Positions 1 through 9,837 of a stretch of 64,000 nt of DNA are shown here, in pieces. Source of the stretch: Fusibacter ferrireducens (GTDB taxonomy: Bacteria > Bacillota > Clostridia > Peptostreptococcales > Acidaminobacteraceae); NCBI RefSeq assembly GCF_015352425.1, contig NZ_JADKNH010000018.1, positions 1 through 64,000 on the forward strand, written 5' to 3'. The notes under the pieces are model-generated. The model was not told the origin of the DNA and ran no database searches. It saw only the letters and a program-made list of their open reading frames with translations. The position numbers were made by a program, and so were the translations under genes. The stretch's first letter is position 1. Every line of letters starts with the position of its first letter.

Positions 1-217
<217 letters not shown>

Positions 218-461
218 AATCCTTTTTTGCCCAGCTTTCGCTTAGCTCTTTTGTTTTGTCTTTACAACAAAACGTTTCCGTTGTCTTTCGACTTTATCAC
301 TTGTTTCTGTTAAGCAACTTCCACCATCAAGATGGCTTCCGTAAGCTCAAAGAATTGCGTGTTTTAATTCATTTGCGCTATTCAATTTTCAAGGTCCTGT
401 GTTGTCGCTCCATTGCTATTTCAACCATTAAGGCGTTCATCCAATGTGCGACAGCTATATC

Positions 462-490
462 AGTATAGCAGTTATATCTTGCTAAGTCAA
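462..490 (-). promoter_or_regulatory. rRNA promoter P2 (proximal)
   Basis: On the minus strand a -35 hexamer TTGACT (485-490) is followed after exactly 17 bases by TATACT (462-467). It lies about 245 bases before the 16S 5' end. Confidence 0.75.
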
Positions 491-558
491 CAACTTTTTT
501 TAAGTTATTTTCTTTCGCTTGTTTTGCTCTTGTCGCTTCGCTGTGAGGCAACTTGTTT

Positions 559-587
559 ATAATACTAAATATCCTTGTTGCTGTCAA
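559..587 (-). promoter_or_regulatory. rRNA promoter P1 (distal)
   Basis: On the minus strand a consensus -35 TTGACA (582-587) is separated by 17 bases from TATTAT (559-564). Spacing and strength match rRNA promoters, and with the second promoter 97 bases downstream it forms the tandem arrangement common for Firmicute rrn operons. The resulting leader is about 335 nt and contains no credible gene. Confidence 0.8.
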
Positions 588-589
588 CT

Positions 590-900
590 CTTTTTTTATT
601 TTTTATAGTGACAAATACTTTGATACCCACTGACATAAATAATAAACACTTTTCTACTTGCTTTTTTGAAGACATTTTTCGTACGTTTTTACTGTCCAAG
701 TCTGTCCTCGTGTACAACACTGTTCTGAAAGCTTTTCAGCAGTACCTACATTTATATCCATTATTGCCCTGACAATATTTTCAATTCACAATTTCGTTGA
801 AATCATTGTCTGACACTGCCTTGCACTCGTTCTCATTCAATCGCTTTGGGCAGACTGTGCATTTTTAACTCGATCCTGGACTAAAAATCATGCTGGTAAT
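590..900. other. Intergenic stretch between lysS terminator and rrn promoters
   Basis: About 310 AT-rich bases with no open frame that has a ribosome binding site and no recognisable RNA. It probably holds upstream elements of the rRNA promoters; I see nothing else in it. Confidence 0.5.
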
Positions 901-901
901 A

Positions 902-939
902 AAAAACCGTTCAGCTTCATTACAGCACAAACGGTTTTT
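902..939 (-). terminator. Rho-independent terminator of the birA-coaX-dusB-lysS unit
   Basis: Perfect 10-bp stem, AAAAACCGTT at 902-911 paired with AACGGTTTTT at 930-939, starting 30 bases after the lysS stop. Read on the minus strand it ends in a run of T. Confidence 0.85.
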
Positions 940-969
940 CTTCTTTATAAAAACTATATTTAGATTTTA

Positions 970-2436
970 CTACTTAATTGGTTTCATCGTTGGGAATAAG
1001 ATGACATCTCTAATCGTTGTAGAATTTGTCAACAGCATGATCATACGGTCAACGCCAATTCCCAATCCACCTGTTGGTGGCAAGCCTACTTCAAGCGCAT
1101 TGACAAAGTCGTTATCCATCATATGAGCTTCCTCATCCCCAGCTTCTCTTTGTTTAAGTTGCTCTTCAAAACGTTCTTTTTGATCGATTGGATCATTGAG
1201 TTCAGAAAACGCATTTGCGATTTCCCAAGTGTTTACAAATGCTTCAAATCTATTTGTAATTTCAGGATTATCAGGATTTCTCTTTGCAAGTGGCGAAACT
1301 TCAACAGGATGATGCAAGACAAATGTAGGTTGAATCAAGTCCATCTCACAGAATTCTTCAAATGCCAAGTTCACCAAGTGACCTTTTTTCATGTTTTTAT
1401 CTACATCTAGATGCAATTGATCTTTTGCCACTTTTCTTGCTTCTTCATCAGAATCAAATGCATAGAAGTTAACACCTGTTTTCTTCTCTACTAAATCATG
1501 CATAGAAGCTCTGATCCACGGTGGTTTAAAGTCAATTTTAGTGCCTTGATAGTCAATTTCTGTTGTGCCGTGTACTTGCTCACAACAAAAAGCAACAACG
1601 TTTTCAGTCAATTTCATCATATATTCATAATCTTCATATGCAGCATAGAGCTCAACCGCAGTATACTCAGGGTTATGCTTCATGCTCATACCTTCATTTC
1701 TGAACATCTTGCCCATTTCATATACTTTGTCAAAACCACCAACGATTAATCGTTTAAGGTATAATTCATTTGCAATTCTCATATACATATCAATATCTAG
1801 CGTATTGTGATGTGTAATGAAAGGTTTTGCAGAAGCACCGCCAGCAATCGTACTCAATATAGGCGTATCCACTTCTAAGAACCCTTCTTTATCAAAATAA
1901 TCTTTCATTGCTTTGATGATCTTAGATCTCATGATAAATTTATCTTTAACTTCTGGGTTTACAATTAAATCAACATATCTTTGTCTGTAGCGGATATCTT
2001 GATCTTTAAGACCATGCCATTTTTCAGGTAATATTTGTAATGATTTGCTAAGTAAAATAACTTCTTCAGCTCTAACTGAAATCTCATCCTTTTGAGTTCT
2101 AAATACTTTACCGCCAACGCCTACAATATCACCAATATCATAGGTTTTAAAAACCTCAAATACGTCTTCACCAATTGCGTCTTTTCTGACATACGATTGA
2201 ATTCTACCTTCACTATCGAGAATATCAATAAACGAAGCTTTACCCATATCGCGTTTTGCCATAATTCTGCCTGCCACGCGAACGTTTTGCCCATCCATCT
2301 CTTCAAAGTTCTCAATGATCTCCTTACTGAAATGCGTTCTATCATATTTCTCTATCTTAAATGGATCTTGTCCCATTTCTCGCAATTTTGCAAGTTTTTC
2401 ACGTCTAATCTGTAATAATTCATTCAAATTTTCCAT
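970..2436 (-). CDS. lysS: Lysyl-tRNA synthetase, class II
   Basis: Charges tRNA-Lys with lysine in the cytoplasm. The 488-residue product has the usual class II LysRS layout: an N-terminal OB-fold anticodon-binding domain (about residues 50-150, with [18 protein letters not shown]) and a catalytic domain from about 180 with [15 protein letters not shown] (motif 2 region), [12 protein letters not shown] and the motif 3 sequence [13 protein letters not shown] near the C-terminus. The start is taken at ATG 2436 because GGAGG lies seven bases upstream; the five-codon extension to a TTG at 2451 would put the start inside that site. It is the last gene of birA-coaX-dusB-lysS and is followed by a terminator and the rRNA operon. 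greA, often found between dusB and lysS, is absent. Confidence 0.97.
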   Translation of the reverse strand: MENLNELLQIRREKLAKLREMGQDPFKIEKYDRTHFSKEIIENFEEMDGQNVRVAGRIMAKRDMGKASFIDILDSEGRIQSYVRKDAIGEDVFEVFKTYDIGDIVGVGGKVFRTQKDEISVRAEEVILLSKSLQILPEKWHGLKDQDIRYRQRYVDLIVNPEVKDKFIMRSKIIKAMKDYFDKEGFLEVDTPILSTIAGGASAKPFITHHNTLDIDMYMRIANELYLKRLIVGGFDKVYEMGKMFRNEGMSMKHNPEYTAVELYAAYEDYEYMMKLTENVVAFCCEQVHGTTEIDYQGTKIDFKPPWIRASMHDLVEKKTGVNFYAFDSDEEARKVAKDQLHLDVDKNMKKGHLVNLAFEEFCEMDLIQPTFVLHHPVEVSPLAKRNPDNPEITNRFEAFVNTWEIANAFSELNDPIDQKERFEEQLKQREAGDEEAHMMDNDFVNALEVGLPPTGGLGIGVDRMIMLLTNSTTIRDVILFPTMKPIK

Positions 2437-2494
2437 TCGCTCATCCTCCAATTATTCTATTTTCAGTTAATTATAGTACATTAAAAATCTAAAG

Positions 2495-3457
2495 TCAATT
2501 TGCTTGAAATGCTCTTATAATAATGGTTTTAACCATTTCAGGATCATCCGCTCTATTGATCTCGTTTTTAAATGCATTTGCATGCTTTAAACCTTTAAAA
2601 TACCAAGCTGCATGTTTCCTCATTTCAAGAGTGCCTATCTTGGAACCTTTATATTTTAACAACAACTCAAAATGCTTAAGTGCAATATTGCTCTTCTCTT
2701 CCATTGTGGGCTTCTCAATACTTTCACCAGATTTTAAAAAACTAGCAACTTCTTTCAATAGCCAAGGATTCCCTTGTACCCCTCTGCCAATCATAATGCC
2801 ATCGCAATGGGTTATTGATTTCATACGCATGGCATCATCAACTGAAAAAACGTCACCATTTCCAATAACAGGTATTTTAACTGCTGATTTAACAGCTTTT
2901 ATGATTTCCCAATCCGCTTCGCCATTATACATCTGAGCTCTTGTTCTTCCATGAATTGCAATGGCTGAAACGCCACTTGCTTCTGCCATCTTTGCAAACT
3001 CAACAGCATTAACATTTTGCTCATCCCATCCTTTTCGAAACTTAACCGTCACAGGTTTAGAAGAGTGTTTTACTGCTGTCTTAAGAATCTGCTCTGCCAA
3101 TTTAGGCGTTTTCATCAGCGCCGATCCTTCACCATTATTCACAATTTTGGGTGCAGGACAGCCCATGTTAATATCCAAGATATCGTTGTTATGCTGATTC
3201 AATTCACCCATAACCGCTTCTAATTTTTCACAGTCTTTCGTAAATATTTGAAGTGACATTGGTCTTTCTGCTTCAAGAATTTCCATAACTTTATGTGTTT
3301 TTTTGTCCTTATAATAAAGAGCTGAAATGCTTACCATCTCTGTAACCATTAACCCCACACCAAAATCTTTACAGATCAATCTAAAGGCAAGATCTGTCAC
3401 ACCTGCCATAGGTGCTAGTATTACATCGTTTTCAGTTTGAAAACTTCCAATTTTCAT
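2495..3457 (-). CDS. dusB: tRNA-dihydrouridine synthase (DusB family)
   Basis: FMN enzyme that reduces uridines in the tRNA D-loop using NAD(P)H. The 320-residue TIM-barrel protein begins with APMAGVTDLAFR, carries the catalytic-cysteine loop NMGCPAPKIVNNGEGSALMK (cysteine near residue 100), VKFRKGWDEQ, the HGRTRAQMYNGEADW loop, and the phosphate-binding GNGDV and IMIGRG segments. The start ATG at 3457 follows a modest GGAAAGAGAG site. It sits 30 bases after coaX and 58 bases before lysS in one minus-strand unit, a common Firmicute grouping. Confidence 0.95.
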   Translation of the reverse strand: MKIGSFQTENDVILAPMAGVTDLAFRLICKDFGVGLMVTEMVSISALYYKDKKTHKVMEILEAERPMSLQIFTKDCEKLEAVMGELNQHNNDILDINMGCPAPKIVNNGEGSALMKTPKLAEQILKTAVKHSSKPVTVKFRKGWDEQNVNAVEFAKMAEASGVSAIAIHGRTRAQMYNGEADWEIIKAVKSAVKIPVIGNGDVFSVDDAMRMKSITHCDGIMIGRGVQGNPWLLKEVASFLKSGESIEKPTMEEKSNIALKHFELLLKYKGSKIGTLEMRKHAAWYFKGLKHANAFKNEINRADDPEMVKTIIIRAFQAN

Positions 3458-3487
3458 CCATGACTCTCTTTCCGTAAAATCAAAGCT

Positions 3488-4264
3488 TTATTTTTTAGTT
3501 CTATTCATATGATAGATGAAATTTAATCCTTCGAGTGTTAAAAATCTCTCCACGTGATCAATAGAATCAGACTCAGTTGAAATCAAGGTTGCCAGCCCAC
3601 CTGTTGCAATTACTTTGATATCTCCGCCTCCAAGTTCTTCCTTCATCTTTGCTACTAAATAATCTACACTGCCTACATAACCGTATATGATACCTGCTTG
3701 AATACTCTGAGTTGTATTCTTACAGATCACTTTATCGGGTTTCACAAGTTCAACGTGAGTTAACTTAGCTGCACGTTGAAATAGGGCGTCCGAAGATATT
3801 TTAATCCCTGGCAAAATAGCCCCACCAAGATATTCACATTTTTCATTGATGGCACAAAATGTCGTTGCTGTTCCAAAGTCTACGATTATTATTGGCCCAC
3901 CAAACTTTTTAAACCCTGCAACTGCATTTACGATTCTGTCAGCACCTACTTGTCTTGGATTATCATACTTGATATTCATACCCGTTTTAATTCCTGGGCC
4001 AATTACGATTGCTTCTCTCTCACAATACTTTGAGGACATATGCTGAAGCGAATACATCACATGCGGTACGACAGAAGATATGATAACATCATCTACATCT
4101 TTTAGAGACAAATTTTCATATGCAAACAATTGATTGACAAATATGCCAATTTCATCAGCGGATTTGGCATTATCTGTGGCCATTCTCCAGTGCGTGATTA
4201 ATTCATTGTCCTTAAAAACACCAAGTACAATGTTTGAGTTTCCTACATCAAATGCTAATAACAT
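3488..4264 (-). CDS. coaX: Type III pantothenate kinase
   Basis: Phosphorylates pantothenate, the first step of coenzyme A synthesis. The 258-residue sequence shows the ASKHA-fold features of CoaX: the N-terminal phosphate loop [30 protein letters not shown], the [11 protein letters not shown] strand, LGGAILPGI, and ATGGLATL near the C-terminus. AGGAGG is six bases before the ATG. The birA-coaX pairing is frequent in Firmicutes. CoA supply fits the many CoA-ester enzymes encoded nearby, although this is only context. Confidence 0.95.
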   Translation of the reverse strand: MLLAFDVGNSNIVLGVFKDNELITHWRMATDNAKSADEIGIFVNQLFAYENLSLKDVDDVIISSVVPHVMYSLQHMSSKYCEREAIVIGPGIKTGMNIKYDNPRQVGADRIVNAVAGFKKFGGPIIIVDFGTATTFCAINEKCEYLGGAILPGIKISSDALFQRAAKLTHVELVKPDKVICKNTTQSIQAGIIYGYVGSVDYLVAKMKEELGGGDIKVIATGGLATLISTESDSIDHVERFLTLEGLNFIYHMNRTKK

Positions 4265-4281
4265 TTTTCCTCCTGTTGATT

Positions 4282-5268
4282 TTAGACATATCCATTAATG
4301 CCTCGAACAGATACTTCTCCATAATATATGGCCTCATTAGAACCATCGCTATTTTTAACGATTAAATTGCCATCCATATCTATATCTAACGCAAAAGCTT
4401 TTTTCCTTGTATTACCTGATATAATTTCAACATCTTTATTCAAAGTAATCGATTTTCTTCTATTGTATTCTATCACAGGTCTAAAATCATTTTCGTTAAC
4501 GAATTGATTATAATATATTTCAAATTTTTCTACAAACAATTTTATAATATTTAATCGATTAATCCATTGGTTGTTGAGCTCAAGGCTAAGTGAAGTGGCC
4601 TTCTCTTGAATTTCAGCATCAAATTGACGTGTATTGACATTCACGCCAATCCCAAGCACTAAATAATTAATATGGTTAAGTTCCGCGTTGAGTTCAGTGA
4701 GAATACCACATACTTTCTTGCCATTGACCACAATATCATTAGGCCATTTAATTGCCGTTTCTATCCCCGTTTCAATCTCTATGGCTTCACTCATGGCCGC
4801 AGCAGCCATAAGAGTAATTCGAGATGCTAAATCAGGAGCAAAATCTGGTTTTAATAGTAAACTCATCCAAATGCCTGCACCTTTTTCTGAGTCCCATTGT
4901 CGCCCTAATCTGCCTCTACCTTTTGTCTGTTCATTTGAAACAATCAAGCATTGTTGAAATTCCAACCCATTACCTATACTCTTGGCCTTTTGATTCGTTG
5001 AGTCAATTGTGTCAAAGAAAAAACACTCTTGAACGAGCGAACACTCTTTCAGAGCATATTTTAATTCAACTTCATTCAGTTCTTTGACATCAGAGACTAA
5101 GCGATAGCCCTTATTGGTCACTGAAGATATTTCATAGCCTTCACTTCTCAACATGTTTATATATTTCCAGACCGACGTTCTCGAGACATTGAGTTGTTTA
5201 CTAATCTCTTCTCCAGAGACGTATTCACCTTGTTTAGCTCTTAATAAACTCATAATTTCAGCTTTCAC
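4282..5268 (-). CDS. birA: Bifunctional biotin-protein ligase / biotin repressor
   Basis: Makes biotinyl-AMP and attaches biotin to carrier lysines; the N-terminal domain makes it a transcriptional repressor as well. Residues 1-60 form a winged helix ([20 protein letters not shown]), followed by the ligase domain with the biotin/ATP loop [11 protein letters not shown], the [17 protein letters not shown] segment and a C-terminal SH3-like domain, 328 residues in total. The GTG start at 5268 is chosen because the N-terminus [21 protein letters not shown] aligns with the usual BirA start; an internal ATG at 5253 is the alternative. An obvious client is the biotin carrier encoded at 8941-9339. Confidence 0.95.
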   Translation of the reverse strand: MKAEIMSLLRAKQGEYVSGEEISKQLNVSRTSVWKYINMLRSEGYEISSVTNKGYRLVSDVKELNEVELKYALKECSLVQECFFFDTIDSTNQKAKSIGNGLEFQQCLIVSNEQTKGRGRLGRQWDSEKGAGIWMSLLLKPDFAPDLASRITLMAAAAMSEAIEIETGIETAIKWPNDIVVNGKKVCGILTELNAELNHINYLVLGIGVNVNTRQFDAEIQEKATSLSLELNNQWINRLNIIKLFVEKFEIYYNQFVNENDFRPVIEYNRRKSITLNKDVEIISGNTRKKAFALDIDMDGNLIVKNSDGSNEAIYYGEVSVRGINGYV

Positions 5269-5301
5269 AGTATCACTCTTTTCGCATATAATTTCGTTAT
5301 T

Positions 5302-5310
5302 ATTATAACA
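5302..5310 (-). promoter_or_regulatory. Extended -10 promoter of the birA unit
   Basis: On the minus strand TGTTATAAT is an extended -10 element (TGnTATAAT) 34 bases before the birA start. No good -35 hexamer at 17 bases is seen. A perfect TGACGTCA palindrome lies just upstream at 5314-5321. Confidence 0.45.
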
Positions 5311-5333
5311 TATCTGACGTCACACAAAAAGCA

Positions 5334-5377
5334 AAAGGAACGCTTTAAATTTTATGTAAAACTAAAGCATTCCCCTT
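5334..5377 (-). terminator. Terminator of the first chemoreceptor gene
   Basis: Arms AAAGGAACGCTTTA (5334-5347) and TAAAGCATTCCCCTT (5363-5377) pair with one G-T wobble and one bulge; the minus-strand transcript then runs into a T-rich stretch. It starts about 50 bases after the stop of the 5428-7530 gene. Confidence 0.7.
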
Positions 5378-5427
5378 GTATTTCTTATAAAATTTCATTT
5401 ATATCCCGAAATCTATACGCATCTTAT

Positions 5428-7530
5428 CTAGCAGTTAAACTGCCCTGTCATAGATTTTATTTCCTCTGATAACTGTTTAATTTCTTCAATCATTGCAATG
5501 GTTTTATCGCTTTGAGCTTTTTGAATATTAATGCGTTCAGCCATTTGATCTGATGTCCCGGCTGTTTCTTGAATAGTTTCAAGCATATTTTCCATCATTT
5601 CATTGATCTGAGCAGATGCAGCTGCTTGTTCTTCAGTGACTGCACTAATCTCATCCACGGATTCAGCCGCTTTTTTAGAATCTTCTAATATTTCATTAAT
5701 TTGTCCAACTGTTTTTTCAGATTCTGAAACGACATTTTCTAACATCTCAGAGGTGCTTGAGAACATGCCTGACGTATCTTTGATATCATTTTGGATCTCC
5801 TTGATAATTGTCGTAATGCTCTCAGCTGACTTATTAGACTGATCTGCGAGATTTCTAATCTCCCCTGCAACAACTGCAAAACCACGACCAGCATCTCCTG
5901 CTCTTGCAGCTTCAATCGCCGCATTTAATGCCAATAGATTGGTTTGATTTGCAATCTCCATAATGGTGTCCGTGATACTGCCAATATCCACAGCCGATTT
6001 TTCAAGCGATCTGATTCGAGTTTCAATCATTTCATATGAATTGAAAGTTTTCTGCACGAGTCCTGCCGTATTCGACATCATCTCTACGCCTCTTGATGCA
6101 AAATCAACATTATTCTTTATAAGAACGTTTAATCTTTCTGTGTTCAAGGCAACGTTTTCTGATCCTTTTGCCATCTCTTCAACAGCACCAACTACTTTTC
6201 TAGATAATTGAATATCATCATGAGCCGTCTCTTTGAGTTCATCCGCGTTTTTGATAATCATCGTCATTTCATTGCGTGTTTCTTCTGAAGCGTTTACAAG
6301 TGTATACGTTGTTTCATCCAAAACATTAGTCGATGTTTTTAAACGCATGATAATTTCTTTAAAGGCCTCAATCATAACCATGAAAGATCTTGCTAAGTCG
6401 CCAAATTCATCTTTTCTGGCAAAAGTTTTTTCATCCATATGAACGGTGAAATCACCACCAGATGCAATGAGTGCACTATCAGAAACCCTCTGAAGTGGCG
6501 TTGTTACGTATTGAGAAAGCACCACGGATACGATCAATCCCAATACAGTTGCGACCAATAATATCGTTGTAAAAATCGCAGTTAACAAGTGAATTTGAGC
6601 ATAGGCCTTTGCAGCTGGCACTTGAATCACTACCCCCAAATTGACACCTTCAAGTTGTTGATAAGATGTCAAGTAGCTTTCACCATCAGAGGTGTACTCC
6701 ACTGACCCACGTTCTCCAGCAAGACCTCTTTTAAAAGGTTCTAGCTCAGAGAAATCTTTATCTTGCTGTGCGATAAACATGTCACTATTGGAATGCGCTA
6801 CAATCTTACCTTCTTGGCTCACAATAAGGGCTTCAAAATCCGTTGGCAAAACCAAATTTTGAACTGCCAAATTAAATTTTTCAAGTGAAATTTCACCGAT
6901 TAAAACCCCCGTTACTGAACCACTTCGGTCATAAATAGGAATGGCCTGTTGAATCAAATTGCCTTGACCATTTTCGGACTGAATGATATTAGAATAGGTT
7001 AAATTGCCATTTAATGCCTCTCTAAAATGTGGTGTGTCTATTGCATCCAATTTCCCCACAGTTGAAAATATTGCTTTTCCTTTTGAATCATACACTTCGA
7101 TGCTTGCCAACAAATCATATTCATCTTGTACATTCACAAACATGGATTTAACTAAAACCGGCTGTAAGTTTTGTACATAATCCACTTGAGACAAAATGGT
7201 TAAAACTTTGCCTACACTATTTAATCGATTTTGTATTGAAGACTCCAACGTATTTAGAATTACTTCGTTATTAGAATAGATATCTTTTTCCACATAAGTT
7301 CTAAACTGATTAAAAATCACCGCACCAGTGATAAACACAGGTAATATAATACAAATTACTAAAATAATTGCGAGTCGCTTTCCAAATTTAGAATTTAATA
7401 CTTTTAATTTGCTAATTCTTTTGTGAGCAACCTTTGATTTTTCTTGCTTTTCCTTTGTGAGTTTTTTTCTAGTTTTTCGATCAGACCCCACATCTGATTT
7501 TTTTAATGCTTTTGTTTTTACTTTTCCCAT
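5428..7530 (-). CDS. Methyl-accepting chemotaxis protein with Cache sensor
   Basis: Transmembrane chemoreceptor that would signal to CheA/CheW. The 700-residue protein has a first membrane helix at about 53-75, an extracellular double-Cache-like domain to about 320, a second helix at about 322-345, a HAMP linker, and a signalling domain with the conserved hairpin [20 protein letters not shown] and [20 protein letters not shown] lies eight bases before the ATG. It is monocistronic, between its own promoter and terminator. Odd feature: some 50 very basic residues (many Lys/Arg) precede the first membrane helix, much longer than the short cytoplasmic start usual for chemoreceptors. The ligand cannot be read from sequence. 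Confidence 0.93.
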   Translation of the reverse strand: MGKVKTKALKKSDVGSDRKTRKKLTKEKQEKSKVAHKRISKLKVLNSKFGKRLAIILVICIILPVFITGAVIFNQFRTYVEKDIYSNNEVILNTLESSIQNRLNSVGKVLTILSQVDYVQNLQPVLVKSMFVNVQDEYDLLASIEVYDSKGKAIFSTVGKLDAIDTPHFREALNGNLTYSNIIQSENGQGNLIQQAIPIYDRSGSVTGVLIGEISLEKFNLAVQNLVLPTDFEALIVSQEGKIVAHSNSDMFIAQQDKDFSELEPFKRGLAGERGSVEYTSDGESYLTSYQQLEGVNLGVVIQVPAAKAYAQIHLLTAIFTTILLVATVLGLIVSVVLSQYVTTPLQRVSDSALIASGGDFTVHMDEKTFARKDEFGDLARSFMVMIEAFKEIIMRLKTSTNVLDETTYTLVNASEETRNEMTMIIKNADELKETAHDDIQLSRKVVGAVEEMAKGSENVALNTERLNVLIKNNVDFASRGVEMMSNTAGLVQKTFNSYEMIETRIRSLEKSAVDIGSITDTIMEIANQTNLLALNAAIEAARAGDAGRGFAVVAGEIRNLADQSNKSAESITTIIKEIQNDIKDTSGMFSSTSEMLENVVSESEKTVGQINEILEDSKKAAESVDEISAVTEEQAAASAQINEMMENMLETIQETAGTSDQMAERINIQKAQSDKTIAMIEEIKQLSEEIKSMTGQFNC

Positions 7531-7567
7531 TAATCACGCCTCCATCATAAATACTTACCTACTTGTC

Positions 7568-7596
7568 ATTATAAAGGTTTTTTTCTGAAAATTCAA
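7568..7596 (-). promoter_or_regulatory. Promoter of the first chemoreceptor gene
   Basis: On the minus strand TTGAAT (7591-7596), 17-base spacer, TATAAT (7568-7573), ending 38 bases before the ATG. Confidence 0.65.
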
Positions 7597-7700
7597 ACAA
7601 ATGCTAGTATTGAAAAAAAATAAATTATTTCAATGTTTTTTGTATTGTACTCTAATATTTACTTCAACATCCTTATGTCATCTCATTTTTCTATTAAAAA

Positions 7701-7734
7701 AAAAAAGCTGACCCCTGTTCGAGTCAGCTTTTTT
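7701..7734 (-). terminator. Terminator of the methylmalonyl-CoA decarboxylase operon
   Basis: Perfect 12-bp stem AAAAAAGCTGAC (7701-7712) with GTCAGCTTTTTT (7723-7734) and a ten-base loop, just after the stop of the beta-subunit gene. The stem is flanked by A and T runs on both sides so it could act in both directions. Confidence 0.9.
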
Positions 7735-7763
7735 GGGTCAGCTTTATATTGATATTTTTGATT

Positions 7764-8906
7764 TTAAAATCCAGAGAAAAGGGATAATAGCACTCCAGCA
7801 GATACTGCGGAACCTATTACACCAGCAACATTTGGGCCCATTGCATGCATGAGCAGGAAGTTGCTTGGGTTCTCTTTCTGTCCAACCACTTGTGATACCC
7901 TTGCTGCCATTGGTACCGCAGATACCCCGGCAGAGCCAATCAGTGGATTTACAGGATCTTTTGTAAATTTATTCATAACCTTTGCAAGGATTACACCTGC
8001 GGATGTTCCAATACCAAATGCAACAACCCCAAGACATACAATTGCAAGTGTCTGTAAATTTAAGAATGCCTCTGCAGTTGCTGTTGCCCCTACAGTTACA
8101 CCGAGGAATATCGTTACTATATTCATCATGGCATTTTGTGATGTCTCAGATAGACGTGCTACAACACCGGATTCCTTGAATAAGTTCCCTAACATGAGCA
8201 TCCCAATAAGTGCAGCTGCCGGTGGTACGATCATTGAAACAATCAACGTTACAAGAATTGGGAAAAGTAACTTTTCAAGTCTCGATACGGTTCTAAGCTG
8301 TTTCATTTTGATCATACGCTCTTCCTTTGTGGTGAAGAACTTCATGATTGGCGGCTGAATAACAGGCACAAGTGCCATATAAGAATATGCTGCCACCGCG
8401 ATGGATCCCATCAAATGTGGTGCTAATTTTGAGGACAAGAAGATCGCGGTTGGACCATCTGCCCCACCTATAATCCCTATGGATGCCGCTTCAGGTGGTG
8501 TAAACAATCCTGAAGCAATGGCACCTAAAAAGGTGACAAATATACCGAATTGTGCTGCCGCACCAAGTAGTAATGATTTTGGATTTGCAATTAGCGGTCC
8601 AAAGTCTGTCATCCCGCCTACGCCTAAGAAGATCAGTGGTGGAAAGATCCCCAAGTGGTCCCCTTGATACAAGTAGTAAAGCAATCCCCCTGGTTGATCA
8701 TGTCCAACCGGTGGTGCCATCAACCCCGCAAGTGGTAGATTAGTCAAAAACATACCAAATGCAATAGGTACAAGTAATAATGGTTCGAATCCTTTCTTAA
8801 TTGCCAAGTAAAGCAATAAAAAAGATACTAAGATCATACCGACTTGACCCCAAGTGATTGCACTAAAGCCTGTACTCATATAAAAATCTTTTATCGTTTG
8901 AATCAT
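7764..8906 (-). CDS. mmdB: Na+-transporting methylmalonyl-CoA decarboxylase, beta subunit
   Basis: Integral membrane subunit that decarboxylates the carboxybiotin of the carrier and couples this to Na+ export. The 380-residue product has about nine to ten hydrophobic segments and the family signatures [20 protein letters not shown] (including the Asp required for Na+ binding in the oxaloacetate decarboxylase beta subunit), GNLFKESGV and [30 protein letters not shown] precedes the ATG. It is the last gene of mce-mmdA-mmdD-mmdC-mmdB. Sequence alone cannot separate OadB, GcdB and MmdB; the methylmalonyl-CoA assignment rests on the neighbours. Confidence 0.92.
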   Translation of the reverse strand: MIQTIKDFYMSTGFSAITWGQVGMILVSFLLLYLAIKKGFEPLLLVPIAFGMFLTNLPLAGLMAPPVGHDQPGGLLYYLYQGDHLGIFPPLIFLGVGGMTDFGPLIANPKSLLLGAAAQFGIFVTFLGAIASGLFTPPEAASIGIIGGADGPTAIFLSSKLAPHLMGSIAVAAYSYMALVPVIQPPIMKFFTTKEERMIKMKQLRTVSRLEKLLFPILVTLIVSMIVPPAAALIGMLMLGNLFKESGVVARLSETSQNAMMNIVTIFLGVTVGATATAEAFLNLQTLAIVCLGVVAFGIGTSAGVILAKVMNKFTKDPVNPLIGSAGVSAVPMAARVSQVVGQKENPSNFLLMHAMGPNVAGVIGSAVSAGVLLSLFSGF

Positions 8907-8940
8907 AGTGCATCTCCTTTCAATTAATTATCTTTGGATA

Positions 8941-9339
8941 CTATCCAATAACAATTAACACATCCCCTGAATTTACTGATGCACCTTTATTGACATTAAT
9001 TGAAACGACTTTTCCAGCACTTGGTGCCATAATTTCGTTCTCCATTTTCATTGCTTCTAGAATTGCAAGTACATCCCCTGAATTTACTGCATCTCCTACT
9101 GCTACCTTGATGTCAAGTACTGTGCCTGGCATTGGTGCAGTGATTGTTTCGCCACCCGTTGCACTCGCTGGAGCTGCCGCTGGAGCTGCTTTTGGTGCTG
9201 GGGCTGCCTTTGGAGCAGGTGCCGCTGCTGGTGCAGAAGCTCTCTGTACTGGTCTTGGTGATGGTGTGCTCACACCACCTATTTCTTCCACATCTACTTC
9301 ATATGTTTTCCCGTTCACGGTGATATTAAACTTTTTCAT
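8941..9339 (-). CDS. mmdC: Biotin carrier protein of methylmalonyl-CoA decarboxylase (gamma subunit)
   Basis: Carries CO2 on biotin from the carboxytransferase to the membrane beta subunit. The 132-residue protein has an N-terminal stretch [18 protein letters not shown], an Ala/Pro-rich flexible linker (about 28-62, with repeated APKAAP units) and a biotinyl domain with the acceptor site EAMKMEN, the modified lysine being K98. GGAGG lies nine bases before the ATG. BirA encoded at 4282-5268 would add the biotin. Confidence 0.95.
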   Translation of the reverse strand: MKKFNITVNGKTYEVDVEEIGGVSTPSPRPVQRASAPAAAPAPKAAPAPKAAPAAAPASATGGETITAPMPGTVLDIKVAVGDAVNSGDVLAILEAMKMENEIMAPSAGKVVSINVNKGASVNSGDVLIVIG

Positions 9340-9395
9340 AAATAAGATTCCTCCATTAATTATTAATGTACTCCATTAACGCTTCTATTGAGCTG

Positions 9396-9800
9396 TTAAA
9401 ATCTTGAATTCATAACATCACTTCTACCTGCACGTCCCCATACGGGCGTTTCATCATTGATACGTGTGATATTGGTCACAATGATGTTGTGCATTGAGGT
9501 ATTGAGCGATGCTGCAATGGCTGCTGTGATCACAGCAATTAACGCTTCGTCTTCTTCTTCGTTCACAGTCGTTTGAGCTGGTGCTTTTGGAGCAACTGCC
9601 TCTGTTACTGCTGGCTTAGAGCCCCCTTCAACTGCTCTTATTATTCTCGACATCAGCGCTGTTAAGGCCCATATCAAAATAAGTGCAACGAATGTAATCC
9701 CCATGCCAAGCAAAATAACGTATAGTGTTGCCATCATTTTATCGCCTAACGTCATTTGAGCGAAGGTTTCAGCATGCTTAAAATTTTCTAAAATTTGCAT
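9396..9800 (-). CDS. mmdD: Decarboxylase delta subunit (OadG/MmdD family)
   Basis: Small membrane-anchored subunit that in this family holds the carboxytransferase, carrier and beta subunit together. The 134-residue protein has one hydrophobic helix at about 24-50 (TLYVILLGMGITFVALILIW), a charged Ala/Pro linker, and a C-terminal segment with EEDEALIAVITAAIAASLNT and RINDETPVWGRAGRSDVMNS; the VWGRAGR ending is typical of OadG-like proteins that bind the carboxytransferase. It sits between mmdA and mmdC. Confidence 0.88.
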   Translation of the reverse strand: MQILENFKHAETFAQMTLGDKMMATLYVILLGMGITFVALILIWALTALMSRIIRAVEGGSKPAVTEAVAPKAPAQTTVNEEEDEALIAVITAAIAASLNTSMHNIIVTNITRINDETPVWGRAGRSDVMNSRF

Positions 9801-9837
9801 CTTTTCACCTCTTTATAATTATATAATCACAAAATGA

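Noticed and set aside
378-587. 69-residue open frame on the minus strand in the rRNA leader
   Set aside because: It overlaps both rRNA promoters and has no ribosome binding site or coding pattern.
7849-8358. 169-residue plus-strand frame opposite the decarboxylase beta subunit
   Set aside because: Shadow of a conserved membrane protein; composition rich in Thr, Ile and Ser from antisense codons.
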